Assembly (NCBI RefSeq): GCF_002917925.1
Contig: NZ_PPFE01000001.1
Span: 496,001-560,000 of the forward strand
Direction of reading: 5' to 3'
DNA: 64,000 nt
Source of the DNA: Roseovarius confluentis
GTDB taxonomy: Bacteria > Pseudomonadota > Alphaproteobacteria > Rhodobacterales > Rhodobacteraceae
In this document: one piece after another, positions 8,088 to 16,377 of the stretch
Layout of the letters: every line of letters begins with the position of its first letter
How positions within the stretch are numbered: position 1 is the first letter of the stretch
Position numbers and translations under genes: made by a program
Notes under the pieces: model-generated
Told to the model about the DNA's origin: nothing
Databases searched by the model: none
What the model saw: only the letters and a program-made list of their open reading frames with translations

Positions 8088-9473
8088 TCAGATCTTTCTC
8101 AAGTGATAGGATTTGGGCCGCGTCAGGGCCTGGTAGGCGAGTTTCGACAGCCCCGCGCCGTGGCCGGTATCCTTGCAGCCGGTCCAGCACAAGGCGGGGT
8201 CGAGGTAGTCGCAGCGGTTCATGAAGACGGTGCCGGTCTCGATCCGGTCGCCGATGCGTTCCGCCGCCGCGCTATCGCGTGTCCAGACCGAGGCGGTCAG
8301 GCCAAAGCGGCTGTCGTTCATCAGGCGGATCGCGGTGTCATCATCGGCCACGGGCATGATGCCGACCACGGGGCCGAAGGATTCGTCGCGCATCACCCGC
8401 ATGTCGTGAGTGACATTGGTCAGGACCTGCGGGGTGACATAGGTGTTGGCGCCGTCATCCGCCTGCATCCGGTCGATATGGGCGGTGGCCCCGTCCTCCA
8501 GCGCCTCGGCAATCTGTGCGCGGACTTCCTTGGCAAAGCGGACATTGGCCATCGGGCCAAGCGTCGTCTCGGCCTCAAGCGGGTTGCCCAGTTTCTGCGC
8601 CTTGACCCAGGCGACGGCCTTTTCGACAAAGGCATCGAACAGGGGTTCGGCGACGTAAATCCGCTCGATCCCGCAGCAGCATTGGCCCGCGTTGAACATC
8701 GCACCATCCATCAGCCCGTCGACGGCCGCGTCGAGATCGGCGTCGGCGCGCACATATCCGGGGTCCTTGCCACCAAGTTCGGTCGAGACCGGCGTGAACG
8801 TCCCCGCGGCGGCCCGTTCCATCGCCTGCCCGCCCCCGACCGAGCCGGTGAAATTCACGAAATCCACGTGGCGGCCCGCGATCAGGGCGTCGGTCGTGTC
8901 ATGGTCGATGACCACGTTCTGGAACACGTCCTTTGGCACACCCGCCGCGTGCAGCGCCTCGGCCAGGTGCTCGCCCACCTGCAAGGTCTGGCTGGCATGT
9001 TTGAGGATGACGGAGTTACCCGCGATCAGCGCGGGCGCGACCGTGTTGATCGCCGTCATGTAGGGATAGTTCCACGGCGCCACGACCAGGACGACACCCC
9101 ATGGCACGCGCTTGATGACGCGGCGGGCGGTGTCGCTGTCCTCGATCACGTCCTCGGCCAGCCCCTCGGCGGCGATCTCGGCCATGTAACTCAGGCGTTC
9201 GCTGAAGCCGCCATATTCGCCGCCATAGCGTACCGGACGCCCCATTTGATGCGCCAGTTCAAGCGCCATGCGATCGGTGTCGGCCCCGATGATCTCATCA
9301 GCTTTGCGCAGGGCGGCGACACGCTCGGCCAATGGTTTTGCGGCCCAGCCCGCCTGCGCCGCGCGGGCCTTGTCGGTGGCCGCCACCGCCGCGTCGCGCG
9401 GCAGCACATCGCGCGTGATATAAACCGATCCATCAATCGGCGAAATCAGGTCAACCGTCTTGCTCATGCTCAT
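8088..9473 (-). CDS. NAD(P)-dependent aldehyde dehydrogenase
   Basis: The 461-residue protein has the ALDH fold motifs PWNYPYMTAINTVAPALIAGN, ELGGKDPGYV with the general-base Glu, and FNAGQCCCGIERIYV with the catalytic cysteine in an unusual CCC run. It oxidises an aldehyde to an acid. The ATG overlaps the stop of the PuuA-like gene by 4 bp and the stop is 1 bp from the alcohol dehydrogenase start. In the Puu pathway an ALDH acts after gamma-glutamylation of an amine, and the same order of ligase then ALDH occurs here. The substrate is inferred only from context. Confidence 0.9.
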   Translation of the reverse strand: MSMSKTVDLISPIDGSVYITRDVLPRDAAVAATDKARAAQAGWAAKPLAERVAALRKADEIIGADTDRMALELAHQMGRPVRYGGEYGGFSERLSYMAEIAAEGLAEDVIEDSDTARRVIKRVPWGVVLVVAPWNYPYMTAINTVAPALIAGNSVILKHASQTLQVGEHLAEALHAAGVPKDVFQNVVIDHDTTDALIAGRHVDFVNFTGSVGGGQAMERAAAGTFTPVSTELGGKDPGYVRADADLDAAVDGLMDGAMFNAGQCCCGIERIYVAEPLFDAFVEKAVAWVKAQKLGNPLEAETTLGPMANVRFAKEVRAQIAEALEDGATAHIDRMQADDGANTYVTPQVLTNVTHDMRVMRDESFGPVVGIMPVADDDTAIRLMNDSRFGLTASVWTRDSAAAERIGDRIETGTVFMNRCDYLDPALCWTGCKDTGHGAGLSKLAYQALTRPKSYHLRKI

Positions 9474-10834
9474 GCCCTTTCAAATCCGCGCGCGATTTCC
9501 CAGTCGGTCACGACGGCATCAAACGTTTCCTGCTCGACCTCGGCGGCGCGGGTGTAGTGATCGACCACGGCGTCGCCCATCACCCGGCGCAGCATGTCGG
9601 AGCTGCGCAGGGTTTCCGTCGCGGCCCGCAGGGTGTGGGGCAGCATCGGCACATCGTCCATCTTGTAGACGTCACCGGTGACGGGGGGCGACAGCTCCAG
9701 CCCCTCTTCGATCCCGCACAGCCCGGCGGCCAGTTGCGCAGCGCAGGCCAGGTACGGGTTGATGTCCGAACCCGGCGTCCGGCATTCGATGCGCACGCCT
9801 TTCGTGCCGTCGCCCACCAGCCGGTAACAGGCGGTGCGGTTGTCGATGCTCCACGCGATCTTGGTGGGGGCGAAGGTGCCCGGCATCAAGCGTTTGTAGC
9901 TGTTGATGTAGGGCGCGAGGAAATAGGTGATGTCGGTGGAATATTTCAGCAGGCCCGCAACATAGCTTTTCAGCGTGTCGGACATGGTCAGCTCCGCATC
10001 CGTATCGTAAAACGCCGGCGTGTCGCCTTTGAACAGCGACTGGTGGATATGCGCGGCGGAACCCACCTTGTCGGCGTGCCACTTGGGCAGGAAACTGGCG
10101 GCGTGGCCGTGCTGGTTCGCGATCTCCTTCACGGCCTGCTTGGCGATCGTGTGGTGATCGGCACAGAGCATGGCCTCGGCATAGCGGATGTTCAGTTCCT
10201 CTTGCCCGGTCTCGGCCTCGCCCTTGGTGTTCTCGACCGGCACGCCCGCCTCGAACAGCAGGTTGCGGATCGGGCGCATGACATGCTCTTCCTTCGTGGT
10301 CTGGAAGATATTGTAGTCCTCGTTGTAGCCGCTGATCGGAGTCAGGCTGCGGAAGCCCTCCTTGCGGATCTCGTCAAAGGATTTCTCGAACAGGAAGAAC
10401 TCCAGTTCGGTCGCCATCATCGGGGTAAAGCCCATCGCCTCGGCCCGCGCGATCTGGGCCTTGAGGATCTGGCGCGGGGTATGCGGGACAGGCTCGTGCG
10501 TGTGGTGGTCGATAATATCGCACAGCACCAGCGCGGTGCCCTCAAGCCACGGCAGCCGGCGCAGCGTCCCGAGGTCCGGCTTCATCACGTAATCGCCATA
10601 GCCCTTCTCCCACGAGGTCGCCTGGTAGCCCTCGGGCGTGGCCATCTCGAGGTCCGTGGCCAGCAGGTAATTGCAGCAATGGGTTTCCTCGTACGCGGAG
10701 TCGAGGAAGTTCGAGACATGGAACCGTTTGCCCATGAGCCGCCCCTGCATGTCCACAAGGCAGACGAGGACCGTGTCGATCTCGCCTTTCGAGGCAAGCT
10801 TCTTTAGCGCGTCGAAGCTCAGATTGGCGGTCAT
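9470..10834 (-). CDS. Glutamine synthetase-like gamma-glutamyl-amine ligase (PuuA-type)
   Basis: The 454-residue protein has the glutamine synthetase beta-grasp and catalytic domains: TELEFFLFE near 145, the ATP/metal HIHQSL near 270, and NRTACYRLVG near 340. The N-terminus and active-site surroundings resemble PuuA, gamma-glutamylethanolamide ligase and other GS relatives that couple glutamate to amines, rather than ammonia-assimilating GlnA. It is the fifth gene of the operon, after dctP and before an aldehyde dehydrogenase. It probably activates an imported amine for oxidation. Which amine is not known. Confidence 0.87.
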   Translation of the reverse strand: MTANLSFDALKKLASKGEIDTVLVCLVDMQGRLMGKRFHVSNFLDSAYEETHCCNYLLATDLEMATPEGYQATSWEKGYGDYVMKPDLGTLRRLPWLEGTALVLCDIIDHHTHEPVPHTPRQILKAQIARAEAMGFTPMMATELEFFLFEKSFDEIRKEGFRSLTPISGYNEDYNIFQTTKEEHVMRPIRNLLFEAGVPVENTKGEAETGQEELNIRYAEAMLCADHHTIAKQAVKEIANQHGHAASFLPKWHADKVGSAAHIHQSLFKGDTPAFYDTDAELTMSDTLKSYVAGLLKYSTDITYFLAPYINSYKRLMPGTFAPTKIAWSIDNRTACYRLVGDGTKGVRIECRTPGSDINPYLACAAQLAAGLCGIEEGLELSPPVTGDVYKMDDVPMLPHTLRAATETLRSSDMLRRVMGDAVVDHYTRAAEVEQETFDAVVTDWEIARGFERA

Positions 10835-10856
10835 GTGTGTTCTCCTTGAAATGAAC

Positions 10857-10881
10857 GGAGCGCCTTGGGAAAAGGCGCTCC
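10857..10881 (-). promoter_or_regulatory. Intercistronic stem-loop between dctP and the PuuA-like gene
   Basis: GGAGCGCCTT at 10857-10866 and AAGGCGCTCC at 10872-10881 form a perfect 10-bp stem with a 5-nt loop. It follows the stop of the solute-binding protein gene and has no U-run on the transcript. It parallels the hairpin behind potD and is read as an mRNA-stabilising or partial-termination element that sets a high dctP level. Confidence 0.65.
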
Positions 10882-10897
10882 GGGTCTTTGGGCTGGC

Positions 10898-11935
10898 TTA
10901 CTCGAAGTTGTAGGGCGCGCCGGCCTGGTTGATGACCGAGTTGTACTCGCGGAAGATGCCGACGATCTTCTCGTGAACCTCGCCTTCCTGGGCGACTTCG
11001 TCCCAGAATTCCTTGGCGGCGTTCTCGACCTCGGCCCATTCGGACGCGGCCACAGAGCGCAGTTCCAACTTGTCTCCATTGGCGCGCAGCGCAGCCTCGC
11101 CGCCCCAGTACCACTGGTTGCGATAGGTGTGCCCGGCCTCGACACCGGCCATGACGACCGATTTCAGGTGATCGGGCAATTCGGCCCAGCGTTCCTGGTT
11201 GGCGAACCAAGAGCCGATCCACGCGCCCGAGATGTTGTTGGTCAGGAAGTAGTCGGTCACGTCGGCCCAGCCAACGGTGTAGTCCTCGGTGATGCCCGAC
11301 CAGGCCATGCCGTCGAGCTCGCCCGTTTGCACGGCAACCTCGGCATCCTCGTAGGGGATGTTCACCGGCACGACGCCGAACTTGGCCAGGAACCGGCCCG
11401 CCGTGGGGAAGGTATAGAGCTTCAGCCCGTCAAGGTCGTCGACCGAGGTGATTTCCTTCTTGGTGTTGAAATTGCACGGGTCCTGCCCTGCCGCCGACAG
11501 CCATTGCACGCCGACCTTGCCGTATTCCTCGCGCCAGATATCGGCGAGACCGTACTGGTTGAAGAGCACCGGCACGTCGAGGATGTGCTTGGTCGCAAAC
11601 GGGAAATACCCGCCGAACATGCGCAGCGGCGTGGGCGAGGCCATCGAGTCGTCGTCCGAATGAACACCGTCGATCGTGCCGCGCTGAAGCGCCTGGAAAA
11701 GCTCGCCGGTGGGCACGATCTGGTCGGCATAGAACAGCTCGATCTCCAGCTCGCCATTGGCGTTCGCGTTGATGTAATCGATGGCCGGTTTGGTCACCTG
11801 TTCTCCAAGCGCGCTGCCGGCATAGGTCTGGAAGCGCCACTTGATCGCGGATTGCGCCTTGACGATCGCAGGGGTTGCAAGCGTCGCCGGTACGGCCGCA
11901 CCGGCCGCTCTCAGGAAATTACGTCTTGTCGTCAT
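10898..11935 (-). CDS. dctP: TRAP transporter solute-binding protein (DctP family)
   Basis: The ATG at 11935 is chosen because AGAGGG stands just upstream and the protein then begins MTTRRNFLRAAGAAVPATLA, a twin-arginine signal peptide. A longer frame would overlap the dctM gene. The mature 345-residue-class protein (TYAGSALGEQV, PIDYIN and the conserved arginine/FPTAGRF region) is a DctP/TakP-like periplasmic receptor. Tat export implies folding before secretion. It feeds DctQM encoded upstream in the same operon. Typical ligands are carboxylates; the neighbouring amine-processing enzymes suggest an amine or amino acid derivative. Confidence 0.9.
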   Translation of the reverse strand: MTTRRNFLRAAGAAVPATLATPAIVKAQSAIKWRFQTYAGSALGEQVTKPAIDYINANANGELEIELFYADQIVPTGELFQALQRGTIDGVHSDDDSMASPTPLRMFGGYFPFATKHILDVPVLFNQYGLADIWREEYGKVGVQWLSAAGQDPCNFNTKKEITSVDDLDGLKLYTFPTAGRFLAKFGVVPVNIPYEDAEVAVQTGELDGMAWSGITEDYTVGWADVTDYFLTNNISGAWIGSWFANQERWAELPDHLKSVVMAGVEAGHTYRNQWYWGGEAALRANGDKLELRSVAASEWAEVENAAKEFWDEVAQEGEVHEKIVGIFREYNSVINQAGAPYNFE

Positions 11936-11994
11936 TGTTATACCCTCTCTGTTAGGTTCAGTTGCTCGAACGCCTTGTGACCAAGGTCTTTTGT

Positions 11995-13320
11995 TTAATT
12001 TCCATAGACATACCCCGGCAGCCAAAGCGCGATTTCGGGGAAGATCATAATCGTCGACAGCGCCACCACCATCACCAGCACGAAGGGCAGGATGGAGGTG
12101 TAGATGTCCTTCAGCGTGATCTGGGGCGGCGCCATCGCGCGCATCAGGAACAGGTTATAGCCGAAGGGCGGCGTCATGTAGGCGATTTGCGTGGTGATCG
12201 TGTAGAGCACGCCGTACCAGATCAGGTCGAAGCCGAGCGCGCCCACCAGCGGCACGTAGAGCGGAGCCACGATCACCAGCATCGCGGTGTCGTCGAGGAA
12301 CGTGCCCATCACGATGAACGACAGCTGCATCAGGATCAGGATCATCCAGGGGCTGAGGCCCAGCTGTTCGGTGAAGAGGCTCTCGATCGCCTTGACCGCG
12401 CCCAGCCCGTCGAAGACCGAGCCGAAGGCCAGCGCGGCCAGGATGATCCACATGAACATGCAGGAGATGCCAAGCGTCTTGCGCACCGAGGTCTCGAACA
12501 CCTGCCGCGTCATGCGGCCCTTGACCACGGCGGCCAGGAAGGCGGCAATGGCGCCGATGGCCGAGGATTCCACGAGGGAGGTCCAGCCGTTCACGAAGGG
12601 CACCATCATGGTGAAGAAGATGAAAAGCGGCAGCAGGCCCGCGCCCAGCAGGCGGATTTTCTCGCCCATCGGGATGTTGCGCTCTTCCTTGGGCAGGATC
12701 GGGCCAAGCGTCGGGTTCAGGCGGCAGCGGATCACGATGTATAGGACAAACATCCCCGCCATCATCAGCCCCGGCAACACGCCGGCAAGCCAGAGCTGAC
12801 CGACCGGCTGGCGAGCGATCATGGCATACAGCACCAGCACGACCGAGGGTGGCACGAGGATGCCCAGCGATGAGCCTGCCTGTATCACCCCGGTGACCAT
12901 CCGCTTGTCGTACCCTCGCTTCAACAGCTCGGGCAGCGCGATGGTGGCGCCAATGGCCATGCCCGCCACCGAAAGCCCGTTCATGGCCGAGATCAGCACC
13001 ATCAGCCCGATCGTGCCCACGGCCAACCCGCCCGACAGCCCGCCCATCCAGACGTGGAACATGCGGTATAGATCATCCGCGATGCGGCTTTCCGACAGGA
13101 CGTAGCCCATGAAGATGAACATCGGCAGCGTCAGCAGCGGATACCATTTCATCAGCTTGATCGCGGCGGCAAAGCCGAGGTCATAGCCGCCCCGGTCGCC
13201 CCACAGGAAGAACGCCGCGACGACGGCCACGAACCCGATAGCGCCGAAGACCCGCTGGCCGGTCAGCAGCATCAGCATCATGGAGGCGAACATCAGCGCG
13301 GCGATGGCTTCATACGGCAT
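11995..13320 (-). CDS. dctM: TRAP transporter large permease (DctM)
   Basis: The 441-residue protein is a 12-helix membrane transporter with the DctM motifs AMNGLSVAGMAIGATIALPELL and GSSLGILVPPS near residues 115-160. It carries out sodium-driven uptake with the small subunit DctQ. Its ATG shares one base with the dctQ stop at 13320. Dct genes are cotranscribed with the catabolic enzymes downstream, so the transported compound is very likely their substrate. Confidence 0.93.
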   Translation of the reverse strand: MPYEAIAALMFASMMLMLLTGQRVFGAIGFVAVVAAFFLWGDRGGYDLGFAAAIKLMKWYPLLTLPMFIFMGYVLSESRIADDLYRMFHVWMGGLSGGLAVGTIGLMVLISAMNGLSVAGMAIGATIALPELLKRGYDKRMVTGVIQAGSSLGILVPPSVVLVLYAMIARQPVGQLWLAGVLPGLMMAGMFVLYIVIRCRLNPTLGPILPKEERNIPMGEKIRLLGAGLLPLFIFFTMMVPFVNGWTSLVESSAIGAIAAFLAAVVKGRMTRQVFETSVRKTLGISCMFMWIILAALAFGSVFDGLGAVKAIESLFTEQLGLSPWMILILMQLSFIVMGTFLDDTAMLVIVAPLYVPLVGALGFDLIWYGVLYTITTQIAYMTPPFGYNLFLMRAMAPPQITLKDIYTSILPFVLVMVVALSTIMIFPEIALWLPGYVYGN

Positions 13321-13898
13321 CAGGTGCGGGTCCCCTCGGGCCGGGCGTCAGAACTGTCTTGGTCCTTGGGACCCATGTCGTGCCCCTTCAGACGCAGGAT
13401 ATCCTTGAAGAATTCGCTGATGGCCTGAAGCAGCATCAGGAAGATGCCCACGACCATGATCAGCTTGATCGGCCAGAGGTAAGGCCGCCAGACACTGTTG
13501 CTGCGCTCGCCGCCATACTGGAAGGAATACATCAGGCTGTCCCAGCCACCCCAGAGCAGAAACCCCAAGTAGACGATCAGGAAGAGCACGGTGAAGGCAT
13601 CGACCTGCGCCTTGCGCCGGTCGCTCCACTCGCCATAGAGCAGGTCCATGCGCACGTTCGAGCCCATCTGGATCGAGTACGGTCCGCCGAGGATGTAATA
13701 GGCGACCATCGCGAACTGTGCCATTTCCAGCGTCCAGAGCGATGGGTTGATATCGAGCCCGATATCGCTGCCCAGCTTGGTAAAGGACGACCACAGCAGG
13801 ATCGCCATCATCACGAAGATCCCGTACATCACGATCCGCCCGATCCAGCGGTTCAAGCGGTCGATGACCGCGACGTATTTCAGCATTGCCGCGGTCAT
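13320..13898 (-). CDS. dctQ: TRAP transporter small permease (DctQ)
   Basis: The 192-residue protein has four predicted membrane helices and ends in a hydrophilic tail, the usual form of DctQ, including the conserved region YYILGGPYSIQMGSNVRMDL. Its ATG overlaps the stop of the upstream amidohydrolase-family gene by 4 bp. It stabilises the DctM permease and completes the TRAP system. Confidence 0.9.
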   Translation of the reverse strand: MTAAMLKYVAVIDRLNRWIGRIVMYGIFVMMAILLWSSFTKLGSDIGLDINPSLWTLEMAQFAMVAYYILGGPYSIQMGSNVRMDLLYGEWSDRRKAQVDAFTVLFLIVYLGFLLWGGWDSLMYSFQYGGERSNSVWRPYLWPIKLIMVVGIFLMLLQAISEFFKDILRLKGHDMGPKDQDSSDARPEGTRT

Positions 13899-14677
13899 GC
13901 CGGCGCGCCCTGCAGATCCAGCGCAGCGATCAGCATACCCGCCAGTTCTGTTGCGATCCGGGCCACGTCCGCCTCTGCGGTCAGCAAGTCGTTGCGCACT
14001 TCGATCATCACGTTTTTCAGCCCGCGTGCGATTGCGTGTCGTTCAAGCGTATGGGTCACCCCGTCACGCGCCGAATAGGGCTCGTTCAGATGGGTCACCA
14101 GCGTGGTGTCCGCGACCTGAAGCATTGTCGTCGCAAGTCCAGCATCCGCGTCGTGCAAGAGGCCCAACTGCGTCAGGCGCGGCTTGCCGTCCCAGATAGG
14201 TGCGAAACTGTGGATCGTGACCAGGGCCGGCGGCGCGTCAAAGCCATCGAGCACCTCGGACAACGTTGCATGGAAGGGGTCATAGACCTCCGCCGTGCGC
14301 GCGTCCTTTTCATCCTGGGTCAGGTCGCGATTTCCCGGCACCGGGACATCACCGCTCTGGACGGGCATCGCGTCGGGCGCCTGGGGCGGACGGTTCAGAT
14401 CATAGACCAGCCGCGACACCCGGGCGAGGACCAGCGGCGCATCGAGCCGTGCCGACAACTCGCGGGCCAGCGCCTCGGCACCGATATCCCACACCGCATG
14501 GGAAAACCGGTCCTCCTCGGCCAGGCCAAGCGTGCCGAGCGTGGCAGGGATCACCGCGCTGGCATGTTCACAGACAAGGCAGACGGGCGCCTGCCCACCG
14601 CGGTTGACAACCTGCGACGGGTGCCCGTCTTCGGGCGAAAGAATCCGGTATGTGTTCGATCCATTCACACGGCCCAT
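13895..14677 (-). CDS. N-formylglutamate amidohydrolase-family protein
   Basis: The protein carries CEHASAVIPATLG near its N-terminus, the hallmark of the N-formylglutamate amidohydrolase (HutG-like) family, followed by VWDIGAE and the SFAPIWDGKPR region. Members cleave C-N bonds of formyl- or acyl-glutamates using a metal. In this operon it may remove a glutamyl or formyl group from an imported or ligated compound. The start is uncertain: ATG at 14677 is given, but a TTGACA/ACTAAT promoter overlaps it, so a leaderless GTG start at 14668 is possible, and a longer frame reaches 14737. It is the first gene of the operon. Confidence 0.85.
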   Translation of the reverse strand: MGRVNGSNTYRILSPEDGHPSQVVNRGGQAPVCLVCEHASAVIPATLGTLGLAEEDRFSHAVWDIGAEALARELSARLDAPLVLARVSRLVYDLNRPPQAPDAMPVQSGDVPVPGNRDLTQDEKDARTAEVYDPFHATLSEVLDGFDAPPALVTIHSFAPIWDGKPRLTQLGLLHDADAGLATTMLQVADTTLVTHLNEPYSARDGVTHTLERHAIARGLKNVMIEVRNDLLTAEADVARIATELAGMLIAALDLQGAPA

Positions 14678-14723
14678 TAGTGGGAGGGACCCGAAAACTG
14701 TCAAGAATTTTTCGTAGACGAAA
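14676..14723 (-). promoter_or_regulatory. Promoter and palindromic operator in the divergent region
   Basis: On the minus strand TTGACA at 14704-14699 is followed, 17 bp on, by ACTAAT at 14681-14676, a sigma-70-type promoter for the amidohydrolase-TRAP operon. Just upstream lies TTTCGT-AG-ACGAAA at 14710-14723, a perfect 14-bp palindrome. A second overlapping inverted repeat, GTAG-ACGAAA-CTAC, follows. The position between divergent genes fits binding by the adjacent RpiR-family regulator. Confidence 0.55.
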
Positions 14724-14771
14724 CTACGGCCATACATTATCTTGTAGCAATTGCTTCAAAAGGCGTCGCAG

Positions 14772-15635
14772 GTGACACGGACCGGCATCGTAAAGGACAA
14801 GCTGAAGGACAAGGCCGGCGCGTTGACCCCGGCCGAGCGCCTTTTGTCGGACGTCCTTTTGCGGGATTACCCCATGTCCGGGCTGCAATCGATCACCAAG
14901 CTGGCCGAGGCCGCGGGCGTGTCGACACCGACGGTGATCCGTCTGGCGCGAAAGCTGGGTTTTGACGGGTTCCCGGAAATGCAGGCCGCCCTGCGCGAAG
15001 AAGCGTCGGCCCAGATCAAGAAGCCGATCCTCAAGAGCGAGGGGTGGCCGCAGGGCCGCAAGGATTCCCCCGCCTTCCGCAATTTCGCGGAAGCCGTGTT
15101 CGAAAATCTCAACCAGACGATCGAGCGGCTCGACCCCGCCACGTTCGACGCGCTGGCCAAGGTTCTGGCCGATACACGGCGCAACATCTTTCTGCTGGGC
15201 GGGCGCATCACGCGCTCGAACGCGGATTATTTCTTCAACCACCTTCAGATCGTCCGCCCCGGCGTGACGCTGTTGTCGCAATCCCCCAACGTCTGGCCGC
15301 AATACCTGATCGACATGGGGCCGCGCTCCGTCCTCGTGATTTTCGACATTCGCCGCTACGAGGCAGATTTGGCCCGGCTCGCAAGCCTGGCCAAGGAACG
15401 CGGCGTGGTCATCGTGCTTTTCACCGATCAATGGGGCTCGCCGATCTCGCAAACGGCCGATCACGTCATCAACGCGCTGGTCGAGGTGCCCTCGAGCTGG
15501 GACTCGACCCTTGGGATCAACCTGATCGTCGAGGCGCTTATCGCCGCCATCCAGACCCAACGCCTTGAAAAGGCGCGCGACCGGATCGAGGAACTCGAGG
15601 GCATGTTCCGCTCGACACGGATATTCAGAAAGTGA
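14772..15635 (+). CDS. MurR/RpiR-family transcriptional regulator
   Basis: The protein has an N-terminal helix-turn-helix of the RpiR type (SITKLAEAAGVSTPTVIRLARKLGF, residues about 40-65) and a C-terminal SIS sugar-isomerase-like ligand domain (RRNIFLLGGRITRSNADYF onward). GTG at 14772 is preferred because AAAAGG stands 9 bp upstream; an in-frame TTG at 14751 is the longer alternative. It is divergent from the TRAP operon and is probably its regulator. The ligand of its SIS domain is presumably a phosphorylated or catabolic intermediate, not known here. Confidence 0.9.
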   Translation: MTRTGIVKDKLKDKAGALTPAERLLSDVLLRDYPMSGLQSITKLAEAAGVSTPTVIRLARKLGFDGFPEMQAALREEASAQIKKPILKSEGWPQGRKDSPAFRNFAEAVFENLNQTIERLDPATFDALAKVLADTRRNIFLLGGRITRSNADYFFNHLQIVRPGVTLLSQSPNVWPQYLIDMGPRSVLVIFDIRRYEADLARLASLAKERGVVIVLFTDQWGSPISQTADHVINALVEVPSSWDSTLGINLIVEALIAAIQTQRLEKARDRIEELEGMFRSTRIFRK

Positions 15636-15900
15636 CGCTGCCCAGGTCTACGACCCGGTAATTGGTTCGAAGATGTTGGTCCTGGGGGCGTGATCCTCCA
15701 AAGAAGTTGCGTCGAACAACGTTGGTTTTTCCATATCACCGGCGGCGCCAGACGAACGAAAACAACATTTTGCCCATGAGATGCACAGCTCGCACAGGCC
15801 AGCTGAAGCTGGGTCAAGACAGGCGGAAACCTACCGCGACATTGATGTTCCGAACACGTTTCAATACCGTTCACTAAAAGACAGGCAAGAGGATATGCGC

Positions 15901-16263
15901 ATGGCAGACCAATTTCAGCCGACTCGGGAAACCGCGACACTGGCCCGCCCTGCGTCCGGGACGGTCCATCTGAACCAGTCTGCCGTGGACTGGCAGGATA
16001 CGGGTATCCCGGGCTTCGAGACGAAACCTCTATACGAGGCGGCATCGGGCGAGATGACCATGCTGATGAAGATCGCGCCCGGGGCGTTTTCCGAGGCCCA
16101 CGCACATGAAACGGTCGAGGAAATCTACGTGCTGGAGGGGTCTTTCTTCGACGACGAGAACAGCTATGAGCCGGGCGACCTCATCATCCGCGCACCGGGT
16201 GCCATGCACACCGCAGGCAGCAAGTCCGGCGCGCTGGTGCTGTTGAAGTTCTCGCCCGGTTGA
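15901..16263 (+). CDS. Cupin-domain protein, ChrR-type
   Basis: The ATG at 15901 has AAGAGGA 7 bp upstream and gives a 120-residue single-domain cupin. Its metal motif is visible as EAHAHETVEEIYVLEGSFFDD, the HxH...E pattern of cupin motif 1, with a histidine in APGAMHTAGS for motif 2. The family includes the ChrR anti-sigma C-terminal domain and small dioxygenases or isomerases. It precedes the BKACE gene by 114 bp and may belong with it. Its reaction is not known. Confidence 0.82.
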   Translation: MADQFQPTRETATLARPASGTVHLNQSAVDWQDTGIPGFETKPLYEAASGEMTMLMKIAPGAFSEAHAHETVEEIYVLEGSFFDDENSYEPGDLIIRAPGAMHTAGSKSGALVLLKFSPG

Positions 16264-16377
16264 AGGACCTTCGTTCGCTTTCAGACGCGCATCCAAGGAA
16301 AACAGGTCAGCGCGGCGCCCGTTTCGTACTGCGCCATGTTATCCACTCTCAGGACAATAAGGAAAAGGTGTTCTTCG

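Noticed and set aside
15636-15900. Possible riboswitch or tRNA remnant before the cupin gene
   Set aside because: A short GGTTCGA string is present, but no paired arms or known riboswitch core could be traced.
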